This document shows positions 24,458 through 33,861 of a DNA stretch of 64,000 bases, in pieces (within the stretch, counting starts at the first letter, position 1; each line of letters opens with the position of its first letter). The stretch covers positions 80,510-144,509 of the forward strand of contig JAGZJZ010000013.1 in assembly GCA_018365455.1 (NCBI GenBank), in the 5' to 3' direction. The position numbers and the translations under genes were made by a program. Source of the stretch: Clostridiales bacterium (GTDB lineage: Bacteria > Bacillota > Clostridia > Lachnospirales > Lachnospiraceae). The notes under the pieces are model-generated. The model was not told the DNA's origin and did no database searches. It saw nothing but the letters and a program-made list of their open reading frames with translations.

Positions 24458-26690
24458 AGAAGTGGAATTAAAAGGCAAGGAAACTGAGTTTCTTGCGGCA
24501 AGAAAGATCATAACACTGACGGTAGAATACATGTCGCTAATTATTATTATCTGTTCTTTTATGATCAGTCTCAGCATGATGACTTCCCTGGAGGACTTTC
24601 AGAATGCATTTGGAAAGCCTTATCCGGAAACGGCCAAATATGAGACCCAGGTGGAAGAAAAGATCGGGCAGCTGCATGAATTTCTGGAGGGCTGCAATAA
24701 ATTTGAGACAGACGGGGTCTATGATCCAGATAGAATCGTTGATATAGAAGAATATGCCCGGCATCAGAATATTACGGAAAACCGCAAAGGCGGACTCACT
24801 TACCGGCTGCATGATCTGTTGCAATGGGCACAGCAGGGGATAGAACTGGATATGGAGGAAGCATGTTCGCCTATTGGTTATAGAGATATCGGGGAATATG
24901 CCCGTGAGACGGGAAAGGACCGGGACAAGCTTTATCTGCATTTGAAAATTGCAATAGCGGGCATCTGGGAAGATGTCTGGCATTATAATACACTTAAAGT
25001 AGAATTTAACGGTAAGAATACCAATTTAAAATACATAGTTCTCGATAAAAATAATAAACAAATTTATGGGAACACGAATTTGTCGGAAGAACAGATTCTG
25101 AGTCTGGGAACCTATGTAGTGCTGGATTATAAAAATCTGGAGTACGATGCCAATCTGAAATTCAAAAAAAATATATACAGTAATCTGGGAAGAGGGATTT
25201 CTCCCAACTGTATCGACAGCCGTATCATAATCGGAATCGATACGTCATTTCCGGTTCAGGATGAATTCTATGATATGAAAGAACGATATGAGAACTGGAT
25301 GCCATGGAGCCGTGGGGCTGCAGTTGTATGCGGCATTTTTATGTTCATCTGGCTTTCTTCCATTGGATATTTTACCAATATCTCAGGATATGAAAAAGGG
25401 AAATTTAATCTGATGAAAATAGACAGTTTTCCAATCGAGGTGCTGACACTTATAAGCGTTATGGTCATTGCCCTGGGTGGACATCTGGCGTATCTGAGCT
25501 ATCAGAATCTTGGGATTTTCCCTGGAATAGCAGGGGTATTGTTTTCACTGGCTGGCTTTGCAAATGGAATGTTTGTGGTTTGGTATGGCAGCATGGTGCG
25601 CCGGGTAAAGGGTGGTGTATTACTAAAATACAGTTTTATCTGGAACATGTGGCGGGAGTTGTACCATATGATTTATAGAAGAAAGATTTCCGTCAGAATT
25701 CTAGTCTGGTATATTGGATTCTTGCTTGTGATCCTCCTGGGAATCATTTTTATTACCTGCCTGGGAGTCTGGGGTCTGCCCCTGACAATATTGATAGAGC
25801 TGCTTATCGGGATTAACTTAGTAAAGATGACGGTTCAGCAGGATGAAATTTCAATCGGTATAGAGCACATATTAAATGGAGATTTTGATTATAAGATTGA
25901 TGGATCTAAATTTTTACCCTCCAACAAAAGGCTGTCGGATTCCGTAAATAAAATGAGTAGGAGTCTGGAGTCTATTATTGAAGAGAATACGAAGAATGAA
26001 AGGCAAAAGACAGATTTAATTACAAATGTATCCCATGATATTAAAACGCCCCTGACATCTATTATCAATTATGTAGATCTGCTAAAAAGACTGGATTTGT
26101 CAGATCAAAAGGCAAGGAATTATTTAGAAGTGCTGGATCAGAAGTCCCAGAGGCTCAAGTATCTGACAGAAGATCTGCTGGAAGCATCTAAAATCAGTTC
26201 CGGAAATATCCTTTTAGAATATATGAACATTAATTTTAAAGAACTGATCCTGCAGACAGCAGGGGAATTTGATGACCAGTTTAAAGCAAGGGGGCTGGAA
26301 CTGATCACCAGCGTTCCGGATCATCCCATTATCATACGTGCAGATAATACACGGATATGGCGTGTCATAGAAAACCTGTATAATAATGTAGTAAAATATG
26401 CAATGCCTGGTACCAGAGTATATGCAGCAATTCGCACAGCGAACGAAAAGATGGTTTTTTCCATTAAAAATATATCCGAATATCTGCTTAATATGGAAGC
26501 GGAAGAGCTGACGGAGCGTTTTATACAGGGGGATAAATCCAGAAGTACGGAAGGCAGCGGGCTTGGATTATCAATTGCAAGATCCCTTACGGAAATGCAG
26601 GGCGGTGAATTCCGAATCAGTGTAGATGGGGATCTGTTTAAAGCAGTATTAATATTTCCAATTGCAGAAGCCGGGATGAACGGTATCTAA
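24447..26690 (+). CDS. Membrane sensor histidine kinase
   Basis: This 747-residue sensor has one N-terminal membrane helix (about 26-46), a large extracellular sensing region to about 285, then several further helices (about 287-465), and a C-terminal kinase core. The H-box VSHDIKTPLTS has its His near residue 530. The N-box is RVIENLYNNVVKYA and the G-box GSGLGLSIARSL. The multi-helix middle is unlike the common two-helix sensors. It is coupled to the regulator by an 11-bp overlap. The signal cannot be predicted. A hairpin follows the stop. Confidence 0.9.
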   Translation: MKNEEVELKGKETEFLAARKIITLTVEYMSLIIIICSFMISLSMMTSLEDFQNAFGKPYPETAKYETQVEEKIGQLHEFLEGCNKFETDGVYDPDRIVDIEEYARHQNITENRKGGLTYRLHDLLQWAQQGIELDMEEACSPIGYRDIGEYARETGKDRDKLYLHLKIAIAGIWEDVWHYNTLKVEFNGKNTNLKYIVLDKNNKQIYGNTNLSEEQILSLGTYVVLDYKNLEYDANLKFKKNIYSNLGRGISPNCIDSRIIIGIDTSFPVQDEFYDMKERYENWMPWSRGAAVVCGIFMFIWLSSIGYFTNISGYEKGKFNLMKIDSFPIEVLTLISVMVIALGGHLAYLSYQNLGIFPGIAGVLFSLAGFANGMFVVWYGSMVRRVKGGVLLKYSFIWNMWRELYHMIYRRKISVRILVWYIGFLLVILLGIIFITCLGVWGLPLTILIELLIGINLVKMTVQQDEISIGIEHILNGDFDYKIDGSKFLPSNKRLSDSVNKMSRSLESIIEENTKNERQKTDLITNVSHDIKTPLTSIINYVDLLKRLDLSDQKARNYLEVLDQKSQRLKYLTEDLLEASKISSGNILLEYMNINFKELILQTAGEFDDQFKARGLELITSVPDHPIIIRADNTRIWRVIENLYNNVVKYAMPGTRVYAAIRTANEKMVFSIKNISEYLLNMEAEELTERFIQGDKSRSTEGSGLGLSIARSLTEMQGGEFRISVDGDLFKAVLIFPIAEAGMNGI

Positions 26691-26694
26691 ACAT

Positions 26695-26730
26695 TAAAAC
26701 AGCCAGTCCGAGTCAAAAGCCGGACTGGCT
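26695..26730. terminator. Convergent terminator, kinase / yesL
   Basis: AGCCAGTCCG (26701-26710) pairs with CGGACTGGCT (26721-26730), a perfect 10-bp stem. On the minus strand it is followed by GTTTTAA; on the plus strand the tail is poor, so it mainly ends the minus-strand gene. Confidence 0.7.
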
Positions 26731-26755
26731 GATACAATCATACATCAGTATGTAT

Positions 26756-27487
26756 TTATTCAGATTTTTCTTTTGTGGAACCTGTTGTAGGAGATAAATT
26801 CTTAAATGCTGTCGGTTCCAAAATCTCAGGGATCTCGTCAGAAATACTTTCCTCATTTTCTTCGTCCGGAATATAATGATCAAAGATCTTCGCGAAGAAA
26901 TATGAATTAATAAATGCAATCAGTGCAAAACCAATCAGAATCCATACGATCAGACCATAGGCAAATACAATAGGGATCATCAGAGTAGCTCCGGCAGGAA
27001 CAACAGCAACAATCAGGATTAAAAATGTATATGGAAGATGTCGGATGGACATAAACAGCGAATTCTTGAAGGTGTTCTTAATAGAATTCACAAATTTGGA
27101 TAAAATCGGGAAAATGTAAGATAATACAAATGCATACACAACTGCAACAACCATAAGACCATAACGCATAACAGTAGTCAGTGTGGATTTCATCTGTCCG
27201 GTAATACGGAAATCCATCAGCAGGATAATACCGGCTACGAACATAATCAGCCAGATAATCGTACTCTGCTTGAAATTTTCCTTAAAAGATTTGAAGAAAC
27301 TCTTTATAATATAGGATTCCTCATTACGCGCCATTTTCAGCGTGACATAATACATAGCCGTACAGGAAGCTCCGATGGTAACAACCGGAATACAGCATAT
27401 TAGAAATACAACGTTTAACATCATCAAGTCTGCTACCCTGGACATAAAAGTGAAGAACTTATTGTCCATACTAAAAAATCTACCCAT
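26756..27487 (-). CDS. yesL: YesL-family (DUF624) membrane protein
   Basis: This 243-residue protein has about five hydrophobic segments and the DUF624 start (MGRFFSMDNKFFTFMSRVAD, then LMMLNVVFLICCIPVVTIG) with TAMYYVTLKM. The C-terminus is acidic and Ser/Thr-rich. Members are often found near carbohydrate-uptake operons but have no assigned biochemical function. It is transcribed away from the ileS T-box leader; the shared gap also has the ileS promoter. Confidence 0.88.
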   Translation of the reverse strand: MGRFFSMDNKFFTFMSRVADLMMLNVVFLICCIPVVTIGASCTAMYYVTLKMARNEESYIIKSFFKSFKENFKQSTIIWLIMFVAGIILLMDFRITGQMKSTLTTVMRYGLMVVAVVYAFVLSYIFPILSKFVNSIKNTFKNSLFMSIRHLPYTFLILIVAVVPAGATLMIPIVFAYGLIVWILIGFALIAFINSYFFAKIFDHYIPDEENEESISDEIPEILEPTAFKNLSPTTGSTKEKSE

Positions 27488-27612
27488 TCTAAAATACCTC
27501 TTTTAACGATTTATTTGTTTATAACAAATTATATAGGATTATAGGGAAAAATGCAAATAAATAAAGCATAAACTTGGGGAAATGAGCATAACTTACAAAA
27601 TTTTTTTCCTCC

Positions 27613-27641
27613 TTGACTTTTTATTCCGTGCTACATATAAT
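27613..27641 (+). promoter_or_regulatory. Sigma-A promoter of ileS leader
   Basis: TTGACT (27613-27618), 17-bp spacer, TATAAT (27636-27641). It precedes the T-box leader, with a predicted start near 27648. Confidence 0.85.
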
Positions 27642-27647
27642 GAAAAT

Positions 27648-27913
27648 TAGCAATATATATAGAAAAGACGATGACGAAGACAGTACATTTATAATACCGG
27701 AGAATATCCGGTGCGAAATTTTCAGCGAGCCGGTGGTGGTGGAAGACCGGTAAGAGTAGGATAAATGGAATATCACTTCAGAGTTTCAGGCTGAATAACA
27801 GTAGGCGCTGACGGTTTTCCGCCGTTAACAGGAACGCGTATGTCAGTATGTTGTAACAGGTGGTTAACGAAGTGTATAGCTCTCGTCCTTTTACAGGGAT
27901 GGGAGCTTTTTTT
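27648..27913 (+). promoter_or_regulatory. T-box riboswitch (isoleucine), upstream of ileS
   Basis: The leader has Stem I features (GATGACGAAGACAGTA near 27669, AGAGTAGGA near 27754), a candidate Ile specifier ATC at 27772-27774 in GAATATCACTTC, and the T-box core AACAGGTGGTTAACG (27855-27869). The TGGT in that core would pair with the ACCA end of uncharged tRNA-Ile. A terminator follows, AGCTCTCGTCC with GGGATGGGAGCT and seven T (27878-27913). Uncharged tRNA-Ile should switch it to antitermination. The rest of the gap to 28005 holds AAGGAGG before ileS. Confidence 0.9.
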
Positions 27914-28005
27914 GGCACATTCATCCTGCAGACTGGAACGCACAGCAGGCATAAAGCAATTTTTAATTACCCAAAGACGTATAAAATTTAAGGAGGAATA
28001 TATTC

Positions 28006-31000
28006 ATGTACGACAAAGTTTCTACGAATCTTAATTTTGTTGACCGGGAGAAGAAGACAGAGAAGTTCTGGGAAGACAATCAAATTTTTGCAAAGAGTAT
28101 TGATAACCGCGAGGGATGTGATACTTACACATTCTATGACGGACCGCCAACAGCAAATGGCAAACCTCATATCGGCCACGTCTTAACCCGTGTGATCAAA
28201 GACATGATTCCAAGATACCAGACCATGAAAGGGAAGATGGTTCCCCGTAAAGCCGGCTGGGATACCCATGGCCTGCCTGTTGAGCTGGAAGTGGAAAAAA
28301 TGCTGGGTCTGGACGGAAAAGAACAGATTGAAGAATATGGTCTGGAACCATTTATCAAATATTGTAAAGACAGTGTATGGAAATACAAGGGCATGTGGGA
28401 AGACTTTTCTGCAACCGTTGGATTCTGGGCAGATATGGAGCATCCATATGTGACGTATGACAACAACTTTATCGAGTCCGAATGGTGGGCGCTAAAGCAG
28501 ATCTGGGATAAAGGACTGTTATATAAAGGATATAAAATCGTACCTTACTGCCCGCGTTGCGGAACGCCCCTTTCCAGCCATGAGGTAGCCCAGGGATATA
28601 AGGATGTAAAAGAACGTTCAGCGATTGCTAAATTCAAGGTAAAAGACGAAGATGCATATATTCTGGCATGGACAACCACACCTTGGACATTGCCTTCAAA
28701 CGTGGCACTCTGCGTAAATCCAAATGAGACTTATGTGAAGGTATCCATGAAAGAAGACGATACGGTTTATTATCTGGCACAGGCTCTTTGCGATAAGGTA
28801 CTGGGCGAAGAGACCTATGAAGTTCAGGAAACCTATGTAGGAAGTGATTTGGAATATAAAGAATACGAGCCATTATTCCCATTTACCACACCGGCGAAAA
28901 AGGCTTATTTTGTAACCTGTGATACCTATGTTACTTTAACTGACGGTACCGGAGTGGTTCACATTGCGCCGGCATTCGGTGAAGATGACTCCCAGGTAGG
29001 AAGAAGATATGACCTGCCATTTCTTCAGCTGGTAGACGGCAAGGGTGAGATGACCGACGAGACACCATGGGCAGGAACGTTCTGTAAAAAAGCAGATCCC
29101 CTCGTACTGGAAGATTTAAAATCAAGAGGACTTTTATTCTCTGCACCCCAGTTTGAGCACAGCTATCCTCACTGCTGGAGATGTGACACCCCTCTGATCT
29201 ACTATGCACGTGAATCCTGGTTCATCAAAATGACAGCTGTAAAAGAGGATCTGATCAGAAATAATAACACCATTAACTGGATACCCGAAAGCATCGGAAA
29301 AGGACGCTTCGGAGACTGGCTGGAGAACGTACAGGACTGGGGAATCAGCCGTAACCGCTATTGGGGAACGCCGCTGAATGTCTGGGAATGTGAATGCGGA
29401 CATATGCATTCCATCGGAAGCATTGCGGAATTAAAAGAAATGTCGGATAACTGTCCGGAAGATATCGAACTGCACCGCCCATTCATAGATGCTGTAACCA
29501 TCAAATGTCCTCACTGCGGGAAAGAAATGCATCGTGTACCGGAAGTAATTGACTGCTGGTTTGACTCCGGGGCAATGCCGTTTGCACAGCATCATTATCC
29601 GTTTGAGAACCAGGAATTATTCAAACAGCAATTCCCGGCAAACTTTATTTCAGAAGCGGTAGACCAGACACGGGGATGGTTTTATTCCCTCTTGGCGATT
29701 TCCACACTGATCTTTAATGAAGCGCCGTATAAGAATGTTATCGTACTGGGCCATGTTCAGGATGAGAACGGACAGAAGATGAGTAAATCCAAGGGAAATG
29801 CAGTAGACCCGTTCGATGCCCTTTCCACATACGGAGCAGATGCGATCCGCTGGTATTTCTATGTGAACAGCGCTCCCTGGCTGCCAAACCGTTTCCATGG
29901 AAAAGCAGTAACGGAAGGACAGCGTAAATTTATGGGTACTCTTTGGAATACCTATGCATTTTTCGTGCTTTATGCAAATATAGATGAATTTGACGCTGCA
30001 AAATATAGTTTGGAATATGATAAGCTGCCGGTTATGGACAAATGGCTGCTGTCCAAAATGAATACCCTGATTCAGACCGTAGATGAGAACCTTGGCAATT
30101 ACAAAATTCCGGAATCAGCAAGAGCTTTACAGGAATTTGTAGATGACATGAGTAACTGGTATGTACGCAGAAGCCGTGAGCGTTTCTGGGCGAAGGGCAT
30201 GGAGCAGGATAAAATCAATGCATATATGACATTGTATACGGCTCTTGTAAACGTATGCAAGGCTGCAGCACCGATGATTCCATTTATGACAGAGGATATC
30301 TACCAGAATCTGGTCTGCAATATCAACAAGACAGCACCGGAAAGCATTCACCTGTGTGACTTCCCCACAGCGGACCTGGCACAGATCGACAAAGACCTGG
30401 AAGCAAATATGGACGAAGTCCTGAAAATTGTTGTTATGGGACGCGCATGCAGAAATTCAGCGAATATCAAGAACAGACAGCCCATTGGAAATATGTTTGT
30501 GAAAGCTCCTTTTGAATTGCCGGAGTTCTTTGTGGATATCATCAGAGAAGAATTAAATACCAAAAAAGTAACCTTTACCAATGATGTAAGAAACTTTACT
30601 TCCTATAGCTTTAAGCCCCAGCTTAAAACCGTGGGACCTAAATATGGAAAACTTCTTGGAGGAATCCGCCAGGCGCTTCCCCAGTTAGATGGAAATGCTG
30701 CCATGGATGAATTGAACGGAAACGGTTCCATAAAGCTTGACATAAACGGAACAGAGGTTGTATTATTAGAAGAGGATCTGCTGATTGAAACAGCGCAGAT
30801 GGAAGGATATGTGTCAGAACAGGATAACGAAATTACCGTTGTGCTGGATACAAACCTCACTCCGGAGCTGATTGAAGAAGGTTTCGTCAGAGAGCTGATC
30901 AGTAAGGTACAGACCATGAGAAAAGAAGCGGGCTTTGAAGTGACAGACAGAGTCGTGGTTTATGCAATAGACAATCAGAAGATTGAAAAAATATTAGAAG

Positions 31001-31125
31001 AGCACAGAGAAGAGATTAAGTCAGAAGTTCTGGCTGATGATATTGTGACAGGCTCTGCAAACGGCTATGTAAAGGAATGGAACATCAACGGGGAGACAGT
31101 AACCATGGGCGTGGAGAAGGTGTAA
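28006..31125 (+). CDS. ileS: Isoleucyl-tRNA synthetase (long, about 1040-residue type)
   Basis: This class I synthetase of 1039 residues charges tRNA-Ile. HIGH-type motif GPPTANGKPHIGH lies near residue 47-59, the CP1 editing domain in the middle (AWTTTPWTLPSN and GTGVVHIAPAFGEDD), WCISRNRYWG-like WGISRNRYWGTPL, KMSKSKGN near 591-598 and a long C-terminal anticodon and extension region. Its length and the YDGPP-T-G-PHIGH wording resemble the eukaryote-like class of bacterial IleS rather than the approximately 920-residue class. AAGGAGG precedes the ATG. It is under T-box control and followed after 26 bp by glgP. Confidence 0.95.
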   Translation: MYDKVSTNLNFVDREKKTEKFWEDNQIFAKSIDNREGCDTYTFYDGPPTANGKPHIGHVLTRVIKDMIPRYQTMKGKMVPRKAGWDTHGLPVELEVEKMLGLDGKEQIEEYGLEPFIKYCKDSVWKYKGMWEDFSATVGFWADMEHPYVTYDNNFIESEWWALKQIWDKGLLYKGYKIVPYCPRCGTPLSSHEVAQGYKDVKERSAIAKFKVKDEDAYILAWTTTPWTLPSNVALCVNPNETYVKVSMKEDDTVYYLAQALCDKVLGEETYEVQETYVGSDLEYKEYEPLFPFTTPAKKAYFVTCDTYVTLTDGTGVVHIAPAFGEDDSQVGRRYDLPFLQLVDGKGEMTDETPWAGTFCKKADPLVLEDLKSRGLLFSAPQFEHSYPHCWRCDTPLIYYARESWFIKMTAVKEDLIRNNNTINWIPESIGKGRFGDWLENVQDWGISRNRYWGTPLNVWECECGHMHSIGSIAELKEMSDNCPEDIELHRPFIDAVTIKCPHCGKEMHRVPEVIDCWFDSGAMPFAQHHYPFENQELFKQQFPANFISEAVDQTRGWFYSLLAISTLIFNEAPYKNVIVLGHVQDENGQKMSKSKGNAVDPFDALSTYGADAIRWYFYVNSAPWLPNRFHGKAVTEGQRKFMGTLWNTYAFFVLYANIDEFDAAKYSLEYDKLPVMDKWLLSKMNTLIQTVDENLGNYKIPESARALQEFVDDMSNWYVRRSRERFWAKGMEQDKINAYMTLYTALVNVCKAAAPMIPFMTEDIYQNLVCNINKTAPESIHLCDFPTADLAQIDKDLEANMDEVLKIVVMGRACRNSANIKNRQPIGNMFVKAPFELPEFFVDIIREELNTKKVTFTNDVRNFTSYSFKPQLKTVGPKYGKLLGGIRQALPQLDGNAAMDELNGNGSIKLDINGTEVVLLEEDLLIETAQMEGYVSEQDNEITVVLDTNLTPELIEEGFVRELISKVQTMRKEAGFEVTDRVVVYAIDNQKIEKILEEHREEIKSEVLADDIVTGSANGYVKEWNINGETVTMGVEKV

Positions 31126-31151
31126 TATACCAGAAAACAGGAGGATGGTTC

Positions 31152-33608
31152 ATGAGTAAAAAATTTGACAAGGAAGCATTTATTAACGATGTTAAGGCTA
31201 ATGTAAAAACCTTATATCGTAAGACGATTGAGGAAGCGACGAAACAGCAGGTATTTCAGGCGGTGTCCTATACGATTAAAGATACAATTATAGATAACTG
31301 GCTGGCAACCCAGAAACAGTACGAAGAAGATGACCCGAAGACAGTGTATTATATGTCTATGGAGTTTCTGATGGGGCGTGCCCTGGGCAATAATCTGATT
31401 AATCTCACAGAGTATAACGATGTGAAAGAGGCATTAGAGGAAATCGGATTTGATCTGAATGTAATCGAGGATGAAGAGCCGGATGCAGCGCTTGGAAATG
31501 GAGGGCTTGGACGTCTTGCGGCATGTTTCCTGGATTCACTTGCTACTCTTGGATATTCTTCCTATGGCTGCGGTATTCGTTACCGTTATGGGATGTTTAA
31601 ACAGAAAATAGAAAATGGTTTTCAGATTGAAGTGCCGGATAACTGGTTAAAGGACGGCAATCCTTTCGAACTGCGCCGTCCGGAATATGCCAAAGAAGTG
31701 AAGTTTGGCGGATATGTACGTGTGGTATATGATGAAGAGACCAGAAGAAACCGCTTCATCCAGGAAGGCTGCCAGTCCGTGCGTGCCATTCCTTTTGATA
31801 TTCCCATTGTGGGATATGACAACCGTATCGTGAATACGCTGCGTGTCTGGGATGCAGAAGCCATTAACGACTTCCAGCTGGATTCCTTTGACAAGGGAGA
31901 TTACCAGAAAGCGGTAGAGCAGGAAAACCTGGCGCGGAACATTGTAGAAGTTCTTTACCCCAATGACAATCATTATGCCGGCAAAGAACTCCGCTTAAAA
32001 CAGCAGTACTTCTTCATTTCCGCCAGCGTACAGGCAGCAATAGAGAAATATAAGAAAAAACATTCCGATATGAGGAAATTCTACGAAAAAGTCACATTCC
32101 AGTTAAATGATACCCATCCTACAGTAGCGGTAGCGGAATTAATGCGTATCCTGGTAGATGAAGAAAATCTGGAATGGGATGAAGCATGGGAAGTGACAAC
32201 GAAGACCTGTGCATATACAAACCATACTATCATGGCGGAAGCTCTGGAAAAATGGCCGATAGAGTTATTTTCCAGGCTGCTTCCCCGTATTTACCAGATT
32301 ATTGAAGAGATCAACCGCAGATTCCTCATTGAGGTTGGCAGAAAATATCCGGGTGACCAGAATAAAGTCAACAAGATGGCAATCATACATGACGGACAGG
32401 TGAAGATGGCACATCTTGCGATTGTAGCCGGTTACTCTGTAAATGGTGTGGCACAGCTTCATACCGAGATCCTGAAAAAGCAGGAGTTAAGGGATTTCTA
32501 TGAAATGATGCCTGAAAAGTTCAACAATAAGACCAATGGTATTACCCAGAGAAGATTCCTTCTTCATGCGAATCCGCTGCTGGCTGATTGGGTAACCGCC
32601 CACATTGGGGATGAGTGGATTACAGACCTGCCACAGATTTCCAAATTAAAGATCTATGCAGAGGACAAAAAAGCACAGCAGGAATTTATGAACATCAAAT
32701 ACCAGAATAAGGTCCGTCTTGCCAAATATATTTTAGAGCACAACGGTGTGGAAATCGATCCCCGTTCCATCTATGATGTACAGGTAAAGAGGCTACATGA
32801 ATACAAACGCCAGCTGATGAACATTCTGCATGTTATGTATTTATACAATACCATTAAAGATCACCCGGAAATGGAGTTCTATCCCAGAACATTTATATTC
32901 GGTGCCAAGGCAGCAGCAGGCTACCGCCGTGCGAAGCTTACCATTAAGCTGATCAATGCAGTGGCGGATGTTGTAAATAATGACAGATCTATAAAAGGCA
33001 AACTGAAAGTGGTATTTATTGAAGATTATCGTGTATCCAATGCGGAATTGATTTTCGCAGCATCGGATGTATCGGAGCAGATCTCAACGGCAAGTAAAGA
33101 AGCATCCGGTACCGGTAATATGAAATTTATGTTAAACGGAGCCCCGACCCTGGGCACCATGGACGGGGCAAATGTGGAAATCGTTGAAGAAGTTGGGGAA
33201 GAGAACGCATTTATCTTCGGGCTTAGTGCGGACGAAGTAATTAACTTTGAGAATAACGGCGGCTATCACCCAATGGATTATTTTAACAATGATCAGGATA
33301 TCCGCAGGGTACTGATGCAGCTGATCAATGGGGAATATGCAAAGGATGACCCGGAACGTTTCCGTGAAATCTACAACTCTCTGTTAAATACCAATAGCAG
33401 CGACAGAGCAGATACCTACTTTATTCTGGCTGACTTTAAGTCCTATGCACAGGCACAGAAGAAGGTGGAAGAAGCATACCGCGACGAAGCTCGTTGGGCG
33501 AAAATGGCTATTCTGAACGTAGCTAGCAGCGGTAAGTTCACTTCAGACAGAACAATTCAGCAGTATGTGGATGAAATCTGGCATTTGGATAAAGTAGTAA
33601 TCGAGTAG
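31152..33608 (+). CDS. glgP: Glycogen/maltodextrin phosphorylase
   Basis: This 818-residue PLP enzyme releases glucose-1-phosphate from alpha-1,4-glucans. Present: EDEEPDAALGNGGLGRLAACFLDS across the active-site entrance, NDTHPTVAVAEL, VKRLHEYKRQLMN, and the PLP-lysine segment EASGTGNMKFMLNGA (Lys near 658) with TMDGANVEI. GGAGGATGG 6 nt upstream supports ATG 31152. A frame extending to 31077 would overlap ileS and is rejected. No terminator separates it from ileS, so the T-box may govern it too. Confidence 0.95.
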   Translation: MSKKFDKEAFINDVKANVKTLYRKTIEEATKQQVFQAVSYTIKDTIIDNWLATQKQYEEDDPKTVYYMSMEFLMGRALGNNLINLTEYNDVKEALEEIGFDLNVIEDEEPDAALGNGGLGRLAACFLDSLATLGYSSYGCGIRYRYGMFKQKIENGFQIEVPDNWLKDGNPFELRRPEYAKEVKFGGYVRVVYDEETRRNRFIQEGCQSVRAIPFDIPIVGYDNRIVNTLRVWDAEAINDFQLDSFDKGDYQKAVEQENLARNIVEVLYPNDNHYAGKELRLKQQYFFISASVQAAIEKYKKKHSDMRKFYEKVTFQLNDTHPTVAVAELMRILVDEENLEWDEAWEVTTKTCAYTNHTIMAEALEKWPIELFSRLLPRIYQIIEEINRRFLIEVGRKYPGDQNKVNKMAIIHDGQVKMAHLAIVAGYSVNGVAQLHTEILKKQELRDFYEMMPEKFNNKTNGITQRRFLLHANPLLADWVTAHIGDEWITDLPQISKLKIYAEDKKAQQEFMNIKYQNKVRLAKYILEHNGVEIDPRSIYDVQVKRLHEYKRQLMNILHVMYLYNTIKDHPEMEFYPRTFIFGAKAAAGYRRAKLTIKLINAVADVVNNDRSIKGKLKVVFIEDYRVSNAELIFAASDVSEQISTASKEASGTGNMKFMLNGAPTLGTMDGANVEIVEEVGEENAFIFGLSADEVINFENNGGYHPMDYFNNDQDIRRVLMQLINGEYAKDDPERFREIYNSLLNTNSSDRADTYFILADFKSYAQAQKKVEEAYRDEARWAKMAILNVASSGKFTSDRTIQQYVDEIWHLDKVVIE

Positions 33609-33616
33609 AAAAAGCT

Positions 33617-33733
33617 GCTTTTCATCAAGCAGGATATTTTAATATGAAAAGCTTGGTATATTAATTTTATTGCGGGCAATTCGGCAGATGACCGGATTAT
33701 CTGCAATAAGATAAGTATGCCAGGCTTTTTGTT
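33617..33733 (+). other. Structured 3' region of glgP with mutually exclusive stems
   Basis: GCTTTTCAT (33617-33625) pairs with ATGAAAAGC (33644-33652). The same AAAAGC can instead pair with GCTTTTT at 33724-33730 in a long terminator-like stem, helped by TTGGTATA and TATGCCA. A local GCAGAT/ATCTGC hairpin (33684-33704) lies between, and T-rich tracts follow. It could be the glgP terminator or a switch-like structure. The remaining gap to 33861 shows nothing else. Confidence 0.45.
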
Positions 33734-33861
33734 TTTTCCTTTTTAATAAGTTGCCCAGAGCATAGTTAAAAGTGGAGTTTAAAACAGATAATTAAAAAAT
33801 TTCCCTGATTTATGCATAATATAGAAATCCGGTAATATACATAAGACAAGGAAGGTGCGCC

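Noticed and set aside
31077..31151. N-terminal extension of glycogen phosphorylase
   Set aside because: It overlaps the ileS coding end; GGAGG sits before ATG 31152.
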